Assembly: GCA_028288585.1 (NCBI GenBank)
Contig: JAQBNL010000088.1
Span: forward strand, 16,351 to 80,350
From: Chitinophagaceae bacterium
Lineage (GTDB): Bacteria > Bacteroidota > Bacteroidia > Chitinophagales > Chitinophagaceae
DNA length: 64,000 nt
Direction of reading: 5' to 3'
The notes beneath the pieces are model-generated. The model did not search any database. It was not told the DNA's origin and was given only the letters and a program-made list of their open reading frames with translations. The position numbers and the translations under genes were made by a program. Positions 9,351 to 17,685 of the stretch are shown here, piece after piece; within the stretch, counting starts at the first letter, position 1; each line of letters starts with the position of its first letter.

Positions 9351-9381
9351 CCTCTCCACTCATGGAGAGGGTAGGGTGAAG
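9351..9381. repeat. short hairpin element between ABC genes
   Basis: A perfect 8-base inverted repeat CCTCTCCA/TGGAGAGG with a 4-base loop (9351-9370), followed by GTAGGGTGAAG. The layout hairpin + GGG(T)GTGA resembles the small REP-like intergenic repeats (CCTCTCC...GGAGAGGGT...GGTGA) scattered through many bacterial genomes. It fills the spacer between the ATPase stop and the permease start. Only one copy is in the window. Confidence 0.45.
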
Positions 9382-9382
9382 T

Positions 9383-10165
9383 TTATGTTCGTACAGTACG
9401 TCCTGTAAGGCCAATGAATACATCTTCCAAAGTTATTTTTCCTTTTCTTGATACACTGATTACATTTTGATCATTACGATGTGTATCTATTAATACCTGT
9501 GGCGTGTCAATTGCAATTACATTGCCGTGATCCATGATCGCAATACGATCACAAACGGCTTCTGCTTCTTCCATTGAATGAGTGGTTAATAATATACCAT
9601 GCCCTTTTTCACGCATTGCCTCTATGCGTTCCCAAAGCTGGCGGCGTGCCTGCGGATCTAATCCAGTGGTTGGCTCATCCATCAGTACCAGTACAGGATC
9701 ATGAATAGTTGCAATAACAAGGGAAACACGTTGCTGCTGACCTCCTGAAAGTTCTTTAAATTTTTTTGATGAAGAACCTTCCAGTTTAATATCCTGCAGA
9801 ATATTTTGCAATTTTTCTCTTGTAAGTTCAACACAATATATGCCTGCATACAATTTAATTATTTCAGCAAGCGTAAGCTCAGGCTGAAAACTTGTTGCCT
9901 GCAATTGCACACCCATATTTGCTTTTGCATGTAATGGCTTTTTTGCTGTATCAAACCCTGCAACAGTAATTGTTCCGGATTGCGGTTTTAATAAACCTTC
10001 TACAGCGCTTAAAGTACTGGTTTTACCTGCACCGTTTGGTCCAAGTAAGCCAAATATTTCCCCGGCTTTTACCTCAAAAGAAACATTACGCACAGCATGA
10101 AAAGTACCATAAGAAACATTAAGACCATTTACCTGCAGAATAGAAGAGCCGGGTTTATTATTCAT
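9383..10165 (-). CDS. ABC transporter ATP-binding protein
   Basis: A 260-residue cytosolic ATPase with all motifs: Walker A GPNGAGKT (42-49), signature LSGGQQQR (139-146), Walker B LVLMDEPTTGLDP (about 159-171) and switch histidine in LLTTHSMEEAEA. It resembles the ATPases of ABC-2 exporters (DrrA/NatA type). It precedes the permease gene, and the C-terminal regulatory segment is short. A TACATTTG minus-strand -7 box (10197-10204) sits about 30 bases before the ATG and is the likely promoter of this operon. Confidence 0.92.
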   Translation of the reverse strand: MNNKPGSSILQVNGLNVSYGTFHAVRNVSFEVKAGEIFGLLGPNGAGKTSTLSAVEGLLKPQSGTITVAGFDTAKKPLHAKANMGVQLQATSFQPELTLAEIIKLYAGIYCVELTREKLQNILQDIKLEGSSSKKFKELSGGQQQRVSLVIATIHDPVLVLMDEPTTGLDPQARRQLWERIEAMREKGHGILLTTHSMEEAEAVCDRIAIMDHGNVIAIDTPQVLIDTHRNDQNVISVSRKGKITLEDVFIGLTGRTVRT

Positions 10166-10196
10166 TCAATTTATTTTAGCAATTATTTTAGGTAGT

Positions 10197-10204
10197 CAAA
10201 TGTA
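10197..10204 (-). promoter_or_regulatory. -7 box for ABC exporter operon
   Basis: On the minus strand the sequence is TACATTTG, a full match to the Bacteroidota -7 consensus TAnnTTTG, 31 bases upstream of the ATPase ATG. No TTG is found at the expected -33 distance, so the promoter may be weak or activator dependent. Confidence 0.5.
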
Positions 10205-10375
10205 AGCTAATTGGTTATTGTGCTTATAAAATTAATAGCAGTGGCAGTGATTAAGTATGAATGGCATAAATTGTTTTTGGTGATACATAAGTAACTTTAT
10301 TTTTTAAAGCTGATATCTCAAATTGTACATGGCAATTGAGTTTGCTTTGTCATAATCATAAGTAAAAAGAATATT

Positions 10376-10849
10376 TTGAAAAGTGCATCTATAAGCGAGA
10401 TAAAACAAGAACTGGCTAATGCTTCTCCCAAAGAATTATTGGATTTATGTTTAAGGGTTATAAAATACAAAAAAGAAAATAAAGAATTACTTAGCTACCT
10501 GCTTTTTGAAGCACATGATCTGCCTTCTTACATTGAAAACATAAAAAAGGAAATTGATGATCAGTTCCTGGAAATAAATCAGTCTAATTTATATTTTGCA
10601 AAAAAGAGTCTTCGCAAAATTTTAAAAATTACCAATAAGTATATTAAGTATACAACATCAAAAGAAGCAGAAGTGGAATTGCTTATTTACTTCTGTAATA
10701 AAATAAAAAAATCGGGTATAAGAATAAATAAAAGCACGGCGCTTACAAACCTTTACAATAATCAATTAAAAAAAATAAGAGCAGTTGTAGAATCATTGCA
10801 TGAAGATTTACAGCATGATTATAATAAAGAAATTGAGCAGTTGGTGTAA
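10376..10849 (+). CDS. conserved helical protein of unknown function, TTG start
   Basis: A 157-residue, charged, almost wholly helical cytosolic protein (IKQELANASPKELLDLCLRV at the N-terminus). It has no signal, no membrane segment and no enzymatic motif. The frame contains no internal ATG at all, so TTG 10376 is the only reasonable start. The sequence style (many Lys/Glu, helical hairpins) resembles small HEAT-like or coiled-coil Bacteroidota proteins of unknown role. No operon partner: the next gene has its own -7 box. Confidence 0.72.
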   Translation: MKSASISEIKQELANASPKELLDLCLRVIKYKKENKELLSYLLFEAHDLPSYIENIKKEIDDQFLEINQSNLYFAKKSLRKILKITNKYIKYTTSKEAEVELLIYFCNKIKKSGIRINKSTALTNLYNNQLKKIRAVVESLHEDLQHDYNKEIEQLV

Positions 10850-10922
10850 AAATGGATTTAAGGGAATGAAAATAGTTCAGAACCTGTAGTCAGTCTTCAC
10901 TTAATTTGATATTAATGAGCCT

Positions 10923-10930
10923 TATATTTG
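10923..10930 (+). promoter_or_regulatory. -7 box for the 50-residue basic protein gene
   Basis: TATATTTG matches TAnnTTTG exactly and lies 19 bases upstream of ATG 10950. The nearest TTG (10906-10908) is only 14 bases away, shorter than the usual 18-21, so the -33 element is uncertain. Confidence 0.5.
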
Positions 10931-10949
10931 TACTATAAAAATTATCACT

Positions 10950-11102
10950 ATGTCATTAACCAATCAGAATAATCAAAAAGGTAAAGGTGGAAACAAAAAT
11001 CAAAAGAATAATTTCCAGGCTTCTAAATTTATAGGCAAGCCGGTTAAAGGTGCCGGGTTTTCAAAAAAGCCCGTTAAAACAGGCGGCACACGTGGAAGTT
11101 GA
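10950..11102 (+). CDS. small basic Asn/Lys/Gly-rich protein (50 aa)
   Basis: A short gene below common length cut-offs: 50 codons from ATG 10950 to TGA 11100-11102. The product starts MSLTNQNNQKGKGGNKN and ends KKPVKTGGTRGS; it is disordered, strongly basic, and nearly free of acidic residues. A good -7 box lies upstream. Similar small basic proteins with a TGG(T/S)RGS end occur in Chitinophagaceae as far as I recall. The composition suggests nucleic-acid binding, which is inference only. Confidence 0.6.
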   Translation: MSLTNQNNQKGKGGNKNQKNNFQASKFIGKPVKGAGFSKKPVKTGGTRGS

Positions 11103-11339
11103 GTTTATTTTAAATTTTGGCTTACCTGCATTTACTTAATCTTTTTTGTGTATTTATATTGAATATTACTGTAACAAGGCACAATATTTTTTAAAATTCT
11201 TGGGCAAGGAAATTTCCAACTCAATCTTTTCTATATTTTTTTTATTATCCTTAAATTTTTTTTAAGGAAACAACAAGCTTTATGAATGAAAATCAAGAAC
11301 GCTTGTAAATTGAACTAAAATGCGATAGTACTTATTTGT

Positions 11340-11386
11340 CAGTAAAATTACGGTATTGCATTTCTGCGGAAACCACTCTATGTTTG
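11340..11386 (+). promoter_or_regulatory. promoter with upstream CAGTAAAATTAC motif
   Basis: TTG (11356-11358), 20 bases, then TATGTTTG (11379-11386) is an ideal Bacteroidota promoter. Immediately upstream is CAGTAAAATTACGG (11340-11353), a near-palindrome; the same 12 bases occur upstream of the surface-protein gene at 57439, whose promoter also begins TTGCATT and has the same 20-base spacer. The start site should fall near 11392, giving a leader of about 300 bases. Confidence 0.65.
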
Positions 11387-11520
11387 TGGAAATAATTGAT
11401 GAATCATTACCTCGACATCTTTTATTTATCCAACAAGTCCAGATATTTTGTGAAAACCTGCCCGAGTTACACTTACCTGTAGCAAAAGCATAAAAAAATT
11501 AATAACCAAAACCACAAAGA

Positions 11521-11622
11521 ATGACTTGTATTTTTACTACTTCTATAATATCTCTTCTCCTCTTACACATATTTCCAGGTTACCTTCAAAAAAGAAATGT
11601 ATTATTAGTGCCATGCAAATAA
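11521..11622 (+). CDS. possible leader peptide (33 aa)
   Basis: ATG 11521 follows CACAAAGA, a context like that of the secreted gene at 57439 (CACAAGAAGA). It opens 33 codons: a hydrophobic signal-like start (MTCIFTTSIISLLLLHIFPG) and a short tail. It lies in the leader between the promoter and the next gene. It may be a leader peptide, the remnant of a lost secreted protein, or chance. Confidence 0.2.
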   Translation: MTCIFTTSIISLLLLHIFPGYLQKRNVLLVPCK

Positions 11623-11692
11623 TATAAATCGTGTAAACGGTTGACCCTTAACTTATATAAATAACCCAATTGAAAATATTAAATAGATAAAA

Positions 11693-12073
11693 ATGAATAA
11701 AAATTTACTCCAACTTCTTCTCATCTCCACGATTGTTTTAATAGGTTCCGCCAGCGTGATTGGCCAAAATCGTAATGTAAATGTTATTGATTTTACTGTA
11801 AGTGCAAAGGAACAAAAAGTAATAATAGACTGGAAAACTGATGGAGCTACAGCAACTAATTATTTTGCTATTCAAAAAAGTACTGATGGAATTAACTTTA
11901 AAACAGTAGCATTAGTACTAGGGCCTGACCCAAAACAAAAGAATTGCGATTGTTATGGTTGTTTTGATAAATATGCACCAGCAACCGCAAAGCATTCTTA
12001 CTACCGGCTTGTACATATTGATACTAACGGAAATGAACAAATAACAGAAGCTAAGCTTCTAGCTAAACTATAA
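11693..12073 (+). CDS. secreted FN3-like domain protein
   Basis: 126 residues with an N-terminal signal peptide (cut near SVIGQ) and one beta-sandwich-like domain. It contains VIIDWKTDGATATNYFAIQKSTDGINF and ends HSYYRLVHIDTNGNEQITEAKLL. That is the FN3-like module commonly found just before the T9SS sorting domain in Bacteroidota surface proteins; the long protein at 57439 contains the same module (ERSTDGIHF). Here the module stands alone, without a sorting domain, and with an inserted cysteine cluster NCDCYGCFD. Probably a periplasmic or secreted protein of unknown partner. A strong terminator follows at 12168. Confidence 0.72.
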   Translation: MNKNLLQLLLISTIVLIGSASVIGQNRNVNVIDFTVSAKEQKVIIDWKTDGATATNYFAIQKSTDGINFKTVALVLGPDPKQKNCDCYGCFDKYAPATAKHSYYRLVHIDTNGNEQITEAKLLAKL

Positions 12074-12167
12074 ACTAACTAATCATTCAACTGGAAACAT
12101 ATTCAGTACTGATAAACTCGTTTTCTTTGGGGGTTACAGAACCAGAATTTTAAGGTTCTTAACAAAT

Positions 12168-12192
12168 GCCGCATTTCTATGCGGCTTTTTTT
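12168..12192 (+). terminator. rho-independent terminator
   Basis: GCCGCAT (12168-12174), loop TTCT, ATGCGGC (12179-12185), then seven T. A textbook terminator for the 11693 gene. It also shows that the open frame running upstream of 12310 is not translated from 12166. Confidence 0.9.
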
Positions 12193-12309
12193 AAATTAAT
12201 CATATCCTGTCATAACCATTTTAAAAAAGCAGCGTATATGGTTATTATATCATCTTATTTCAGACGGCTTTTAGGTATATTGCATCTCCCTATTTTTACA
12301 TTTACCTGC

Positions 12310-15300
12310 ATGAAATTTATTTTACTCCTGTTTTTATCCGTAGCTGTATCTTTTACATCATCCGCACAGGATTTCTCCAATAAGGGTAAAGATTTTTGGA
12401 TAGTTTATTCAGGCCATGTTGATGGCACTACTTCCAGGATGGCTTTATATATTACTTCAGATGTAAATGCATCAGGAACAGTAGAGGTAAATGGTACAAT
12501 TACTTCATTCACAGTTACAGCTAACCAGGTAACTACCGTTCAATTAACTTCGGCAACATCTCCCAGTAACATTAGCGCTTATAATGGCCAGGTGGAAGGA
12601 ATAGGTTCTAAAAAAGGCATACATATTATTTCCAATAATTCAGTGGTTGTTTATGCTCATATTTTAAATTCAGCAAGATCAGGCTCAACCTTGGTTTTAC
12701 CTACAAATGTTTTAGGCAAAGAATATTATACGGCTACCTATAAATCAGTAGGCGCCGGGGCCGGCAGGCGTTGTGAATTTGATGTGGTGGCAACAGAAGA
12801 TAACAGCACAATAGAAATTACACCTACCAATGCAGATGCTAATGGGATGCATGCAGCCAATGTTCCATTCCAGGTTACTTTATCAAAAGGTGATGTTTAT
12901 CAATATCAAAGCGACGAGGATCTTACCGGCACACATATCAGGTCGATAGGCACATCAACAGGTGTGTGTCAAAGAATTGGAGTTTTTTCGGGTTCTACAT
13001 GGACGGCTTTAGGATGTAACAGTTCCACTTCAGGAGATAATTTATACCAGCAAATGTTTCCTTATTCATCATGGGGAAAAACATATTATACAGCACCTTT
13101 TATTGGCAGAGCGTATGATATCTTCAGAATTATTGTTCAGGATCCTGCTGAACCTGTATTGGTAAATGGTGTAACGCTTGACCCGGCTACTTTAATAAAT
13201 GGAAGATTTTATGAAATAAATACACAGGGAAATAATACACCAAGAATAATTACATCAAATAAGCCAATTTGTGTATTTCAGTATTTAATTACGATGGCCT
13301 GTGATGGAAGCAATACCAGTGACCCGGAGATGGTTATTCTTAATTCGATTGAGCAAACACTAAATGATATAACAGTAATGTCTGCAAGGAGAGATCTTAC
13401 ACCACCCAACACAAATATTACAACGCATTATTTAAATATCATTTTCAAAACCAACACATTCACTTCATTAAAAATAGATGGCAGTACGCCGTCAGTATTC
13501 CCTGTACCAATTAACGGCACTAATTATTCATATATACAGGAAGATGTAACAAGTTCAACAAATACAAATCCTTCTCACAGGATAACTTCTGACAGCGGCT
13601 TTTTATGTATAGCATATGGCTATGGAAGTGTTGAATCATACGGGTATAATGCAGGTACAAATGTGAGGGATCTGCTCAATTTTGTAACCCTGATAAATCC
13701 ATTAAATATTACCAATCAAAATACAACCTGTGCTGGCACTACTTTTTATTTCTCTATAACATATCCCTTTCAGCCCACATCATTATATTGGGATTTTCAT
13801 GGATTTTCTCCAAACATTACTGTTTCCGCTCCTGTGCATGATACTACTTATATGGTTAATGGAAAACAGATATGGCGATACGTATTACCTACCCCCTATA
13901 ATTATAGTGTACCAGGTAATTACCCGGTAAGCATTACCGCCGGAACTTCAGGTTCTGATGGTTGTGGAAATCAACAAACAAGAGATGATACATTGTTTAT
14001 CATTAATCCTCCTGTTACAAATTTTACCTGGACCAATAATAGTTGTGCAACGGATTCAGTTCAATTTAATGATAACACAAATTATGTAACGGGTACCTAT
14101 TCATATAAATGGTATTGGGACTTTGGTGATGGAAGCACAGGTAATGTTAGAAATCCAAAACATAGATATTTATCGCCGGGTATCTATACAGTAAAATTTA
14201 ATATTGTAACTAATATTGGATGTTTAAGTGATACTTCCTCAAAACAAATTACTATTGCCCCACAACCTGTAGCAAAATTTGGTATTTCATTACCAATGTG
14301 CAAAGGAAAATCTATAACTTTCTTTGATTCATCGTTTGCCCCGCTACCCGGTAACCTGATTAAATGGTATTGGGATTTTGGAGATGGTACTACTTTAAAT
14401 TTAACTGCCAGTAGTAACCCTACACATACATATTCATCTACAGGAATTTTTAATGTTACCCTTAAAGTTGAGAATAATACAGGGTGCCAAAGCGTAGTAT
14501 TTACTATGCCTGTAACTGTCCATCCTAACCCTGTTGTTAACTTTAATTTGCCTGGTATATGCTTGCCAAGCGGGTTTGCACAATTTTTTGATTCAAGTAC
14601 AATTACAGATGGCAGCCAATCCCAATTTACATACTTATGGAATTTTGGCGATGCTTCATCCGGCAGCTTAAATAATTCTACACAACAAAACCCCACACAT
14701 AATTATAGCAATACAGGTCCATTTACTGTTAACTTACAGGTAACTTCTAAAGATGGATGTGTATATGATACAACCAAAATTCTATCAACAGTATATGCAC
14801 AACCAAAAGCAGCTTTTAATGCAATTGCTGAAAACTGTTTAAATGATACAACATTCTTTACTGACCAATCAAACGGGCAGGGTAGTACTATAACTAATTG
14901 GTATTGGGATTTTGGAGACGGACAGTCTTCAACACTACAAAACCCTATACATATATACACCTCAGCAGGATCATACACAGTGTCGCATTATATTAAAACC
15001 GATAAAGGATGTTATTCTGATACTGCAAAAAAACAGGTAATTATAAATTCCTTACCAACCGCAGCCTTTGCAATTTCAACACCTACCTGTGAAACTAAAG
15101 ATGTAACATTTACAAATGCATCTGCTGCAAATTCCGGAACTCTTATAGCCTGGAGTTGGAATTTAGGTGACGGTACTTTATTTACTGCACCAAATGATAA
15201 TCCTTTTAACCATGCCTATATTGCATCTGGAAATTATTCGGTAACCCTATCTGTAGAAAGTGATAAAGGTTGTAAAAGTCCTGTTATATCAAGACAAATT

Positions 15301-16626
15301 TTTGCAAACGCCCTGCCTCAACCTGGTTTTATTTCACCCGATGTTTGTTTAGCGGATGCATTCGCACAATTTACTGATACAAGCAAGGTTGCATCCGGTA
15401 CTATCACAAACTGGGCATGGAACTTTGGTGATCCTTCTTCAGGTGCATTAAATACTTCTGCATTACAGAATGCAAAACATAAATACAATTCAGTTGGCGT
15501 ATATAATATAACACTAACCATTACTTCTAACAATGGATGTGTTGCTTCAATCACTAAGGGATTTACTGTAAATGGAGCAGTACCAAAAGCAAACTTTAAT
15601 GTTGTAAATAATACAGGATTATGCAGTAATACGGATGTGCAGGTACAAAATACATCTACTGTAGATTTTGGCAATATAACAAAAGTTGAAATCTATTGGG
15701 ACGTTGCAAATAATCCGTCTGCATTTGATGTAGACAATACTCCAGCTCCTAATGAAACATATAGTCATCTATACCTAAATTTTCAAACCCCGTTAAGTAA
15801 AACTTACCAGGTTAAATTTCGTTCATATTCCGGTATAAGCTGCGTTGATGAAATAACAAAAACGATAACTGTAAATGCATCGCCATTAGTTCAATTTGTT
15901 CCTATATCAGATACCTGTTTTAATATTACTCCCTTTGCTATTACCCAGGTAAGTGAGACAGGCGGTGTACCTGGTACCGGTGTATTTAGCGGGCCTGGTA
16001 TAATAAATGGCTCAAACATATTTGATCCTTCAGTTGCCGGTGTTGGCACCCATACTATACGTTATACATTTACTTCTAATACCGGCTGTATTGATTATAA
16101 AGAGCAAACCGTAACTATTTATCCTATTGTAAATGTGAACGCAGGTCCGGATAGAAGTGTTTTGGAAGCCGCAACTATTACTCTAGAACCAACTATTATA
16201 GGTAATGCTTTACAATATTTATGGACACCCAATCAATATTTAAATAATAATACCATCCTCAATCCTGTAGCTTCTGCAGTGCAGGATATTACCTACACTT
16301 TATATGTAACGGGTACCGGGGGATGTATTTTCAGTGACCAGGTTTCGGTAAAAGTGCTTAAGTTTCCTAACATCCCTAACACATTTACACCTAACAATGA
16401 TGGTATAAATGATACATGGATAATAGATCATCTCAGTGATTATCCCAATGTTCGTGTGCAGGTATTTAACCGCTATGGCCAACCGGTTTTTGAAAGCAAA
16501 GGATACTCTGCCCCATGGAATGGAACTATGAATGGAAAAACGTTGCCATTCGGAACTTATTATTACGTAATTGAACCGGGTAATGGCCGTAAGCCTGTTA
16601 CGGGTTATGTAACACTAATAAAATAA
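12310..16626 (+). CDS. giant surface protein: IgGFc-binding-like N-terminus, PKD repeats, T9SS type B sorting domain
   Basis: A 1438-residue exported protein from ATG 12310 (MKFILLLFLSVAVSF...SAQ signal). Residues about 20-480 form an IgGFc-binding-like beta domain (GKDFWIVYSGH; VVYAHILNSARSGSTLVLPT; ATEDNSTIEITPT). Then follow six PKD domains, each with a WxWDFGDG-like core and an NPxHxY strand, and a seventh, more divergent unit. The last 90 residues are the gliding-motility-associated C-terminal domain (IPNTFTPNNDGINDTW; VFNRYGQPVFES), the type B signal that directs export by T9SS and attachment to the surface. The PorP/SprF-like gene 15 bases downstream is the usual partner of type B substrates. 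Likely an adhesin or gliding component. Confidence 0.9.
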   Translation: MKFILLLFLSVAVSFTSSAQDFSNKGKDFWIVYSGHVDGTTSRMALYITSDVNASGTVEVNGTITSFTVTANQVTTVQLTSATSPSNISAYNGQVEGIGSKKGIHIISNNSVVVYAHILNSARSGSTLVLPTNVLGKEYYTATYKSVGAGAGRRCEFDVVATEDNSTIEITPTNADANGMHAANVPFQVTLSKGDVYQYQSDEDLTGTHIRSIGTSTGVCQRIGVFSGSTWTALGCNSSTSGDNLYQQMFPYSSWGKTYYTAPFIGRAYDIFRIIVQDPAEPVLVNGVTLDPATLINGRFYEINTQGNNTPRIITSNKPICVFQYLITMACDGSNTSDPEMVILNSIEQTLNDITVMSARRDLTPPNTNITTHYLNIIFKTNTFTSLKIDGSTPSVFPVPINGTNYSYIQEDVTSSTNTNPSHRITSDSGFLCIAYGYGSVESYGYNAGTNVRDLLNFVTLINPLNITNQNTTCAGTTFYFSITYPFQPTSLYWDFHGFSPNITVSAPVHDTTYMVNGKQIWRYVLPTPYNYSVPGNYPVSITAGTSGSDGCGNQQTRDDTLFIINPPVTNFTWTNNSCATDSVQFNDNTNYVTGTYSYKWYWDFGDGSTGNVRNPKHRYLSPGIYTVKFNIVTNIGCLSDTSSKQITIAPQPVAKFGISLPMCKGKSITFFDSSFAPLPGNLIKWYWDFGDGTTLNLTASSNPTHTYSSTGIFNVTLKVENNTGCQSVVFTMPVTVHPNPVVNFNLPGICLPSGFAQFFDSSTITDGSQSQFTYLWNFGDASSGSLNNSTQQNPTHNYSNTGPFTVNLQVTSKDGCVYDTTKILSTVYAQPKAAFNAIAENCLNDTTFFTDQSNGQGSTITNWYWDFGDGQSSTLQNPIHIYTSAGSYTVSHYIKTDKGCYSDTAKKQVIINSLPTAAFAISTPTCETKDVTFTNASAANSGTLIAWSWNLGDGTLFTAPNDNPFNHAYIASGNYSVTLSVESDKGCKSPVISRQIFANALPQPGFISPDVCLADAFAQFTDTSKVASGTITNWAWNFGDPSSGALNTSALQNAKHKYNSVGVYNITLTITSNNGCVASITKGFTVNGAVPKANFNVVNNTGLCSNTDVQVQNTSTVDFGNITKVEIYWDVANNPSAFDVDNTPAPNETYSHLYLNFQTPLSKTYQVKFRSYSGISCVDEITKTITVNASPLVQFVPISDTCFNITPFAITQVSETGGVPGTGVFSGPGIINGSNIFDPSVAGVGTHTIRYTFTSNTGCIDYKEQTVTIYPIVNVNAGPDRSVLEAATITLEPTIIGNALQYLWTPNQYLNNNTILNPVASAVQDITYTLYVTGTGGCIFSDQVSVKVLKFPNIPNTFTPNNDGINDTWIIDHLSDYPNVRVQVFNRYGQPVFESKGYSAPWNGTMNGKTLPFGTYYYVIEPGNGRKPVTGYVTLIK

Positions 16627-16641
16627 TTTTCTAAAAAAATA

Positions 16642-17670
16642 ATGAAGCGGATTTTTATTATAATACTGTTACTGGGAACAATAAAAACCTTTGCCCAGCA
16701 GAAGCCATATTATACTCAATATATCCTCAATAATTATATTTTAAATCCTGGATTAAGCGGCATAGAAAATTACACTGATGTTAAATTAAGTTATCGCAAT
16801 CAATGGACAGGAATAAACGGGTCACCCGTAACTGTATATTTCTCAGCGCATGCACCCATTGGTAAAAAAGATTACCGCACCACAGCAACATCGTTTGAGG
16901 TTCCCGGAGAAAATCCACGGGGAAAATCTTACTGGGAAGAATATACAGCGCCTGAACCGCATCATGGAGTAGGGATAATAATTATGAATGATAAAACAGG
17001 TTATCTCAGCAGGTTCTCTGCCTATGCAACCTATGCATATCATAAAGGATTATCTGCAAAAACAACTTTGTCTGCAGGTTTCCTTGGGGGCATATCTAAT
17101 GTAAGTCTTGACAGATCAAAAATTGAATGGGGAACGCTTGATCCCAATGATCCGGCAATAGGTTATAACAACGGAGAATTAAAACAATTAAAACCTGAAG
17201 TTGGCGCAGGGCTATGGCTTTATTCGGCAGATTATTTTGCAGGAATTTCGGTGTTGAATATTATTCCTAATAAAGCAAAATTTGCATCGAATAATACTTA
17301 TGCAACTTATTTTGAACCGCAATTTATTGCTACTGGTGGTTATCGTTTTTTTATAAATGATGATATTGCTGCATTGCCTTCTGTAATGCTGCAATTTATA
17401 AGACCCTTTCCAATACAGGTTCATGCTAATGTAAAATTGCAATACCTGGATAAACTTTGGGTTGGCGGCAGTTACAGGATAAGCGACCAACTGGGAGGCT
17501 TTGCTGCGATGGCAGGCATAAATGTTTCTAATACTTTTAATATCGGGTATTCATACGATGCTTCTACAACATCACGGTTAAAAAATTACACTAAAAATAC
17601 GCATGAAATTATTTTGGGCTTTCTCATCAATAATAAATATGGTGATACATGCCCCAGGAATGTTTGGTAG
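16642..17670 (+). CDS. PorP/SprF family type IX secretion membrane protein
   Basis: 342 residues with a signal peptide (IKTFAQQ) followed at once by the family hallmark YYTQYILNNYILNPGLSGIENY and YRNQWTGINGSP. The rest is an outer-membrane beta-barrel pattern ending in the short motif SYDASTTSRLKNYTKNTHEI. PorP/SprF proteins act with the T9SS and are often encoded directly after a large type B CTD protein, which they help to anchor; that is exactly the arrangement here. The 15-base gap implies one operon. Confidence 0.92.
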   Translation: MKRIFIIILLLGTIKTFAQQKPYYTQYILNNYILNPGLSGIENYTDVKLSYRNQWTGINGSPVTVYFSAHAPIGKKDYRTTATSFEVPGENPRGKSYWEEYTAPEPHHGVGIIIMNDKTGYLSRFSAYATYAYHKGLSAKTTLSAGFLGGISNVSLDRSKIEWGTLDPNDPAIGYNNGELKQLKPEVGAGLWLYSADYFAGISVLNIIPNKAKFASNNTYATYFEPQFIATGGYRFFINDDIAALPSVMLQFIRPFPIQVHANVKLQYLDKLWVGGSYRISDQLGGFAAMAGINVSNTFNIGYSYDASTTSRLKNYTKNTHEIILGFLINNKYGDTCPRNVW

Positions 17671-17685
17671 TTACGCCAAATGATC

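Larger units (their letters stand above)
11103..11692. other. 590-base intergenic region with promoter and long leader
   Basis: No convincing long gene. It contains, in order: an 8-base inverted repeat TCCTTAAA/TTTAAGGA (11248-11268, U-rich loop) that could act as a weak terminator for the preceding gene, a CAGTAAAATTACGG motif (11340-11353), and a full promoter (11356-11386). A leader of roughly 300 bases then runs to the next gene, with two short frames: 27 codons from 11399 and 33 codons from 11521. Confidence 0.6.

Noticed and set aside
9337..9423. Extended N-terminus of the ABC permease
   Set aside because: It would overlap the ATPase gene and translate the hairpin element; ATG 9336 gives the expected length.
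12166..12309. N-terminal extension of the giant surface protein in the longest frame
   Set aside because: The frame runs through a perfect terminator at 12168-12192, and the signal peptide begins only at 12310.
14184..15674. Several open frames on the minus strand within the PKD region
   Set aside because: They are antisense shadows of strongly supported PKD-domain coding sequence.
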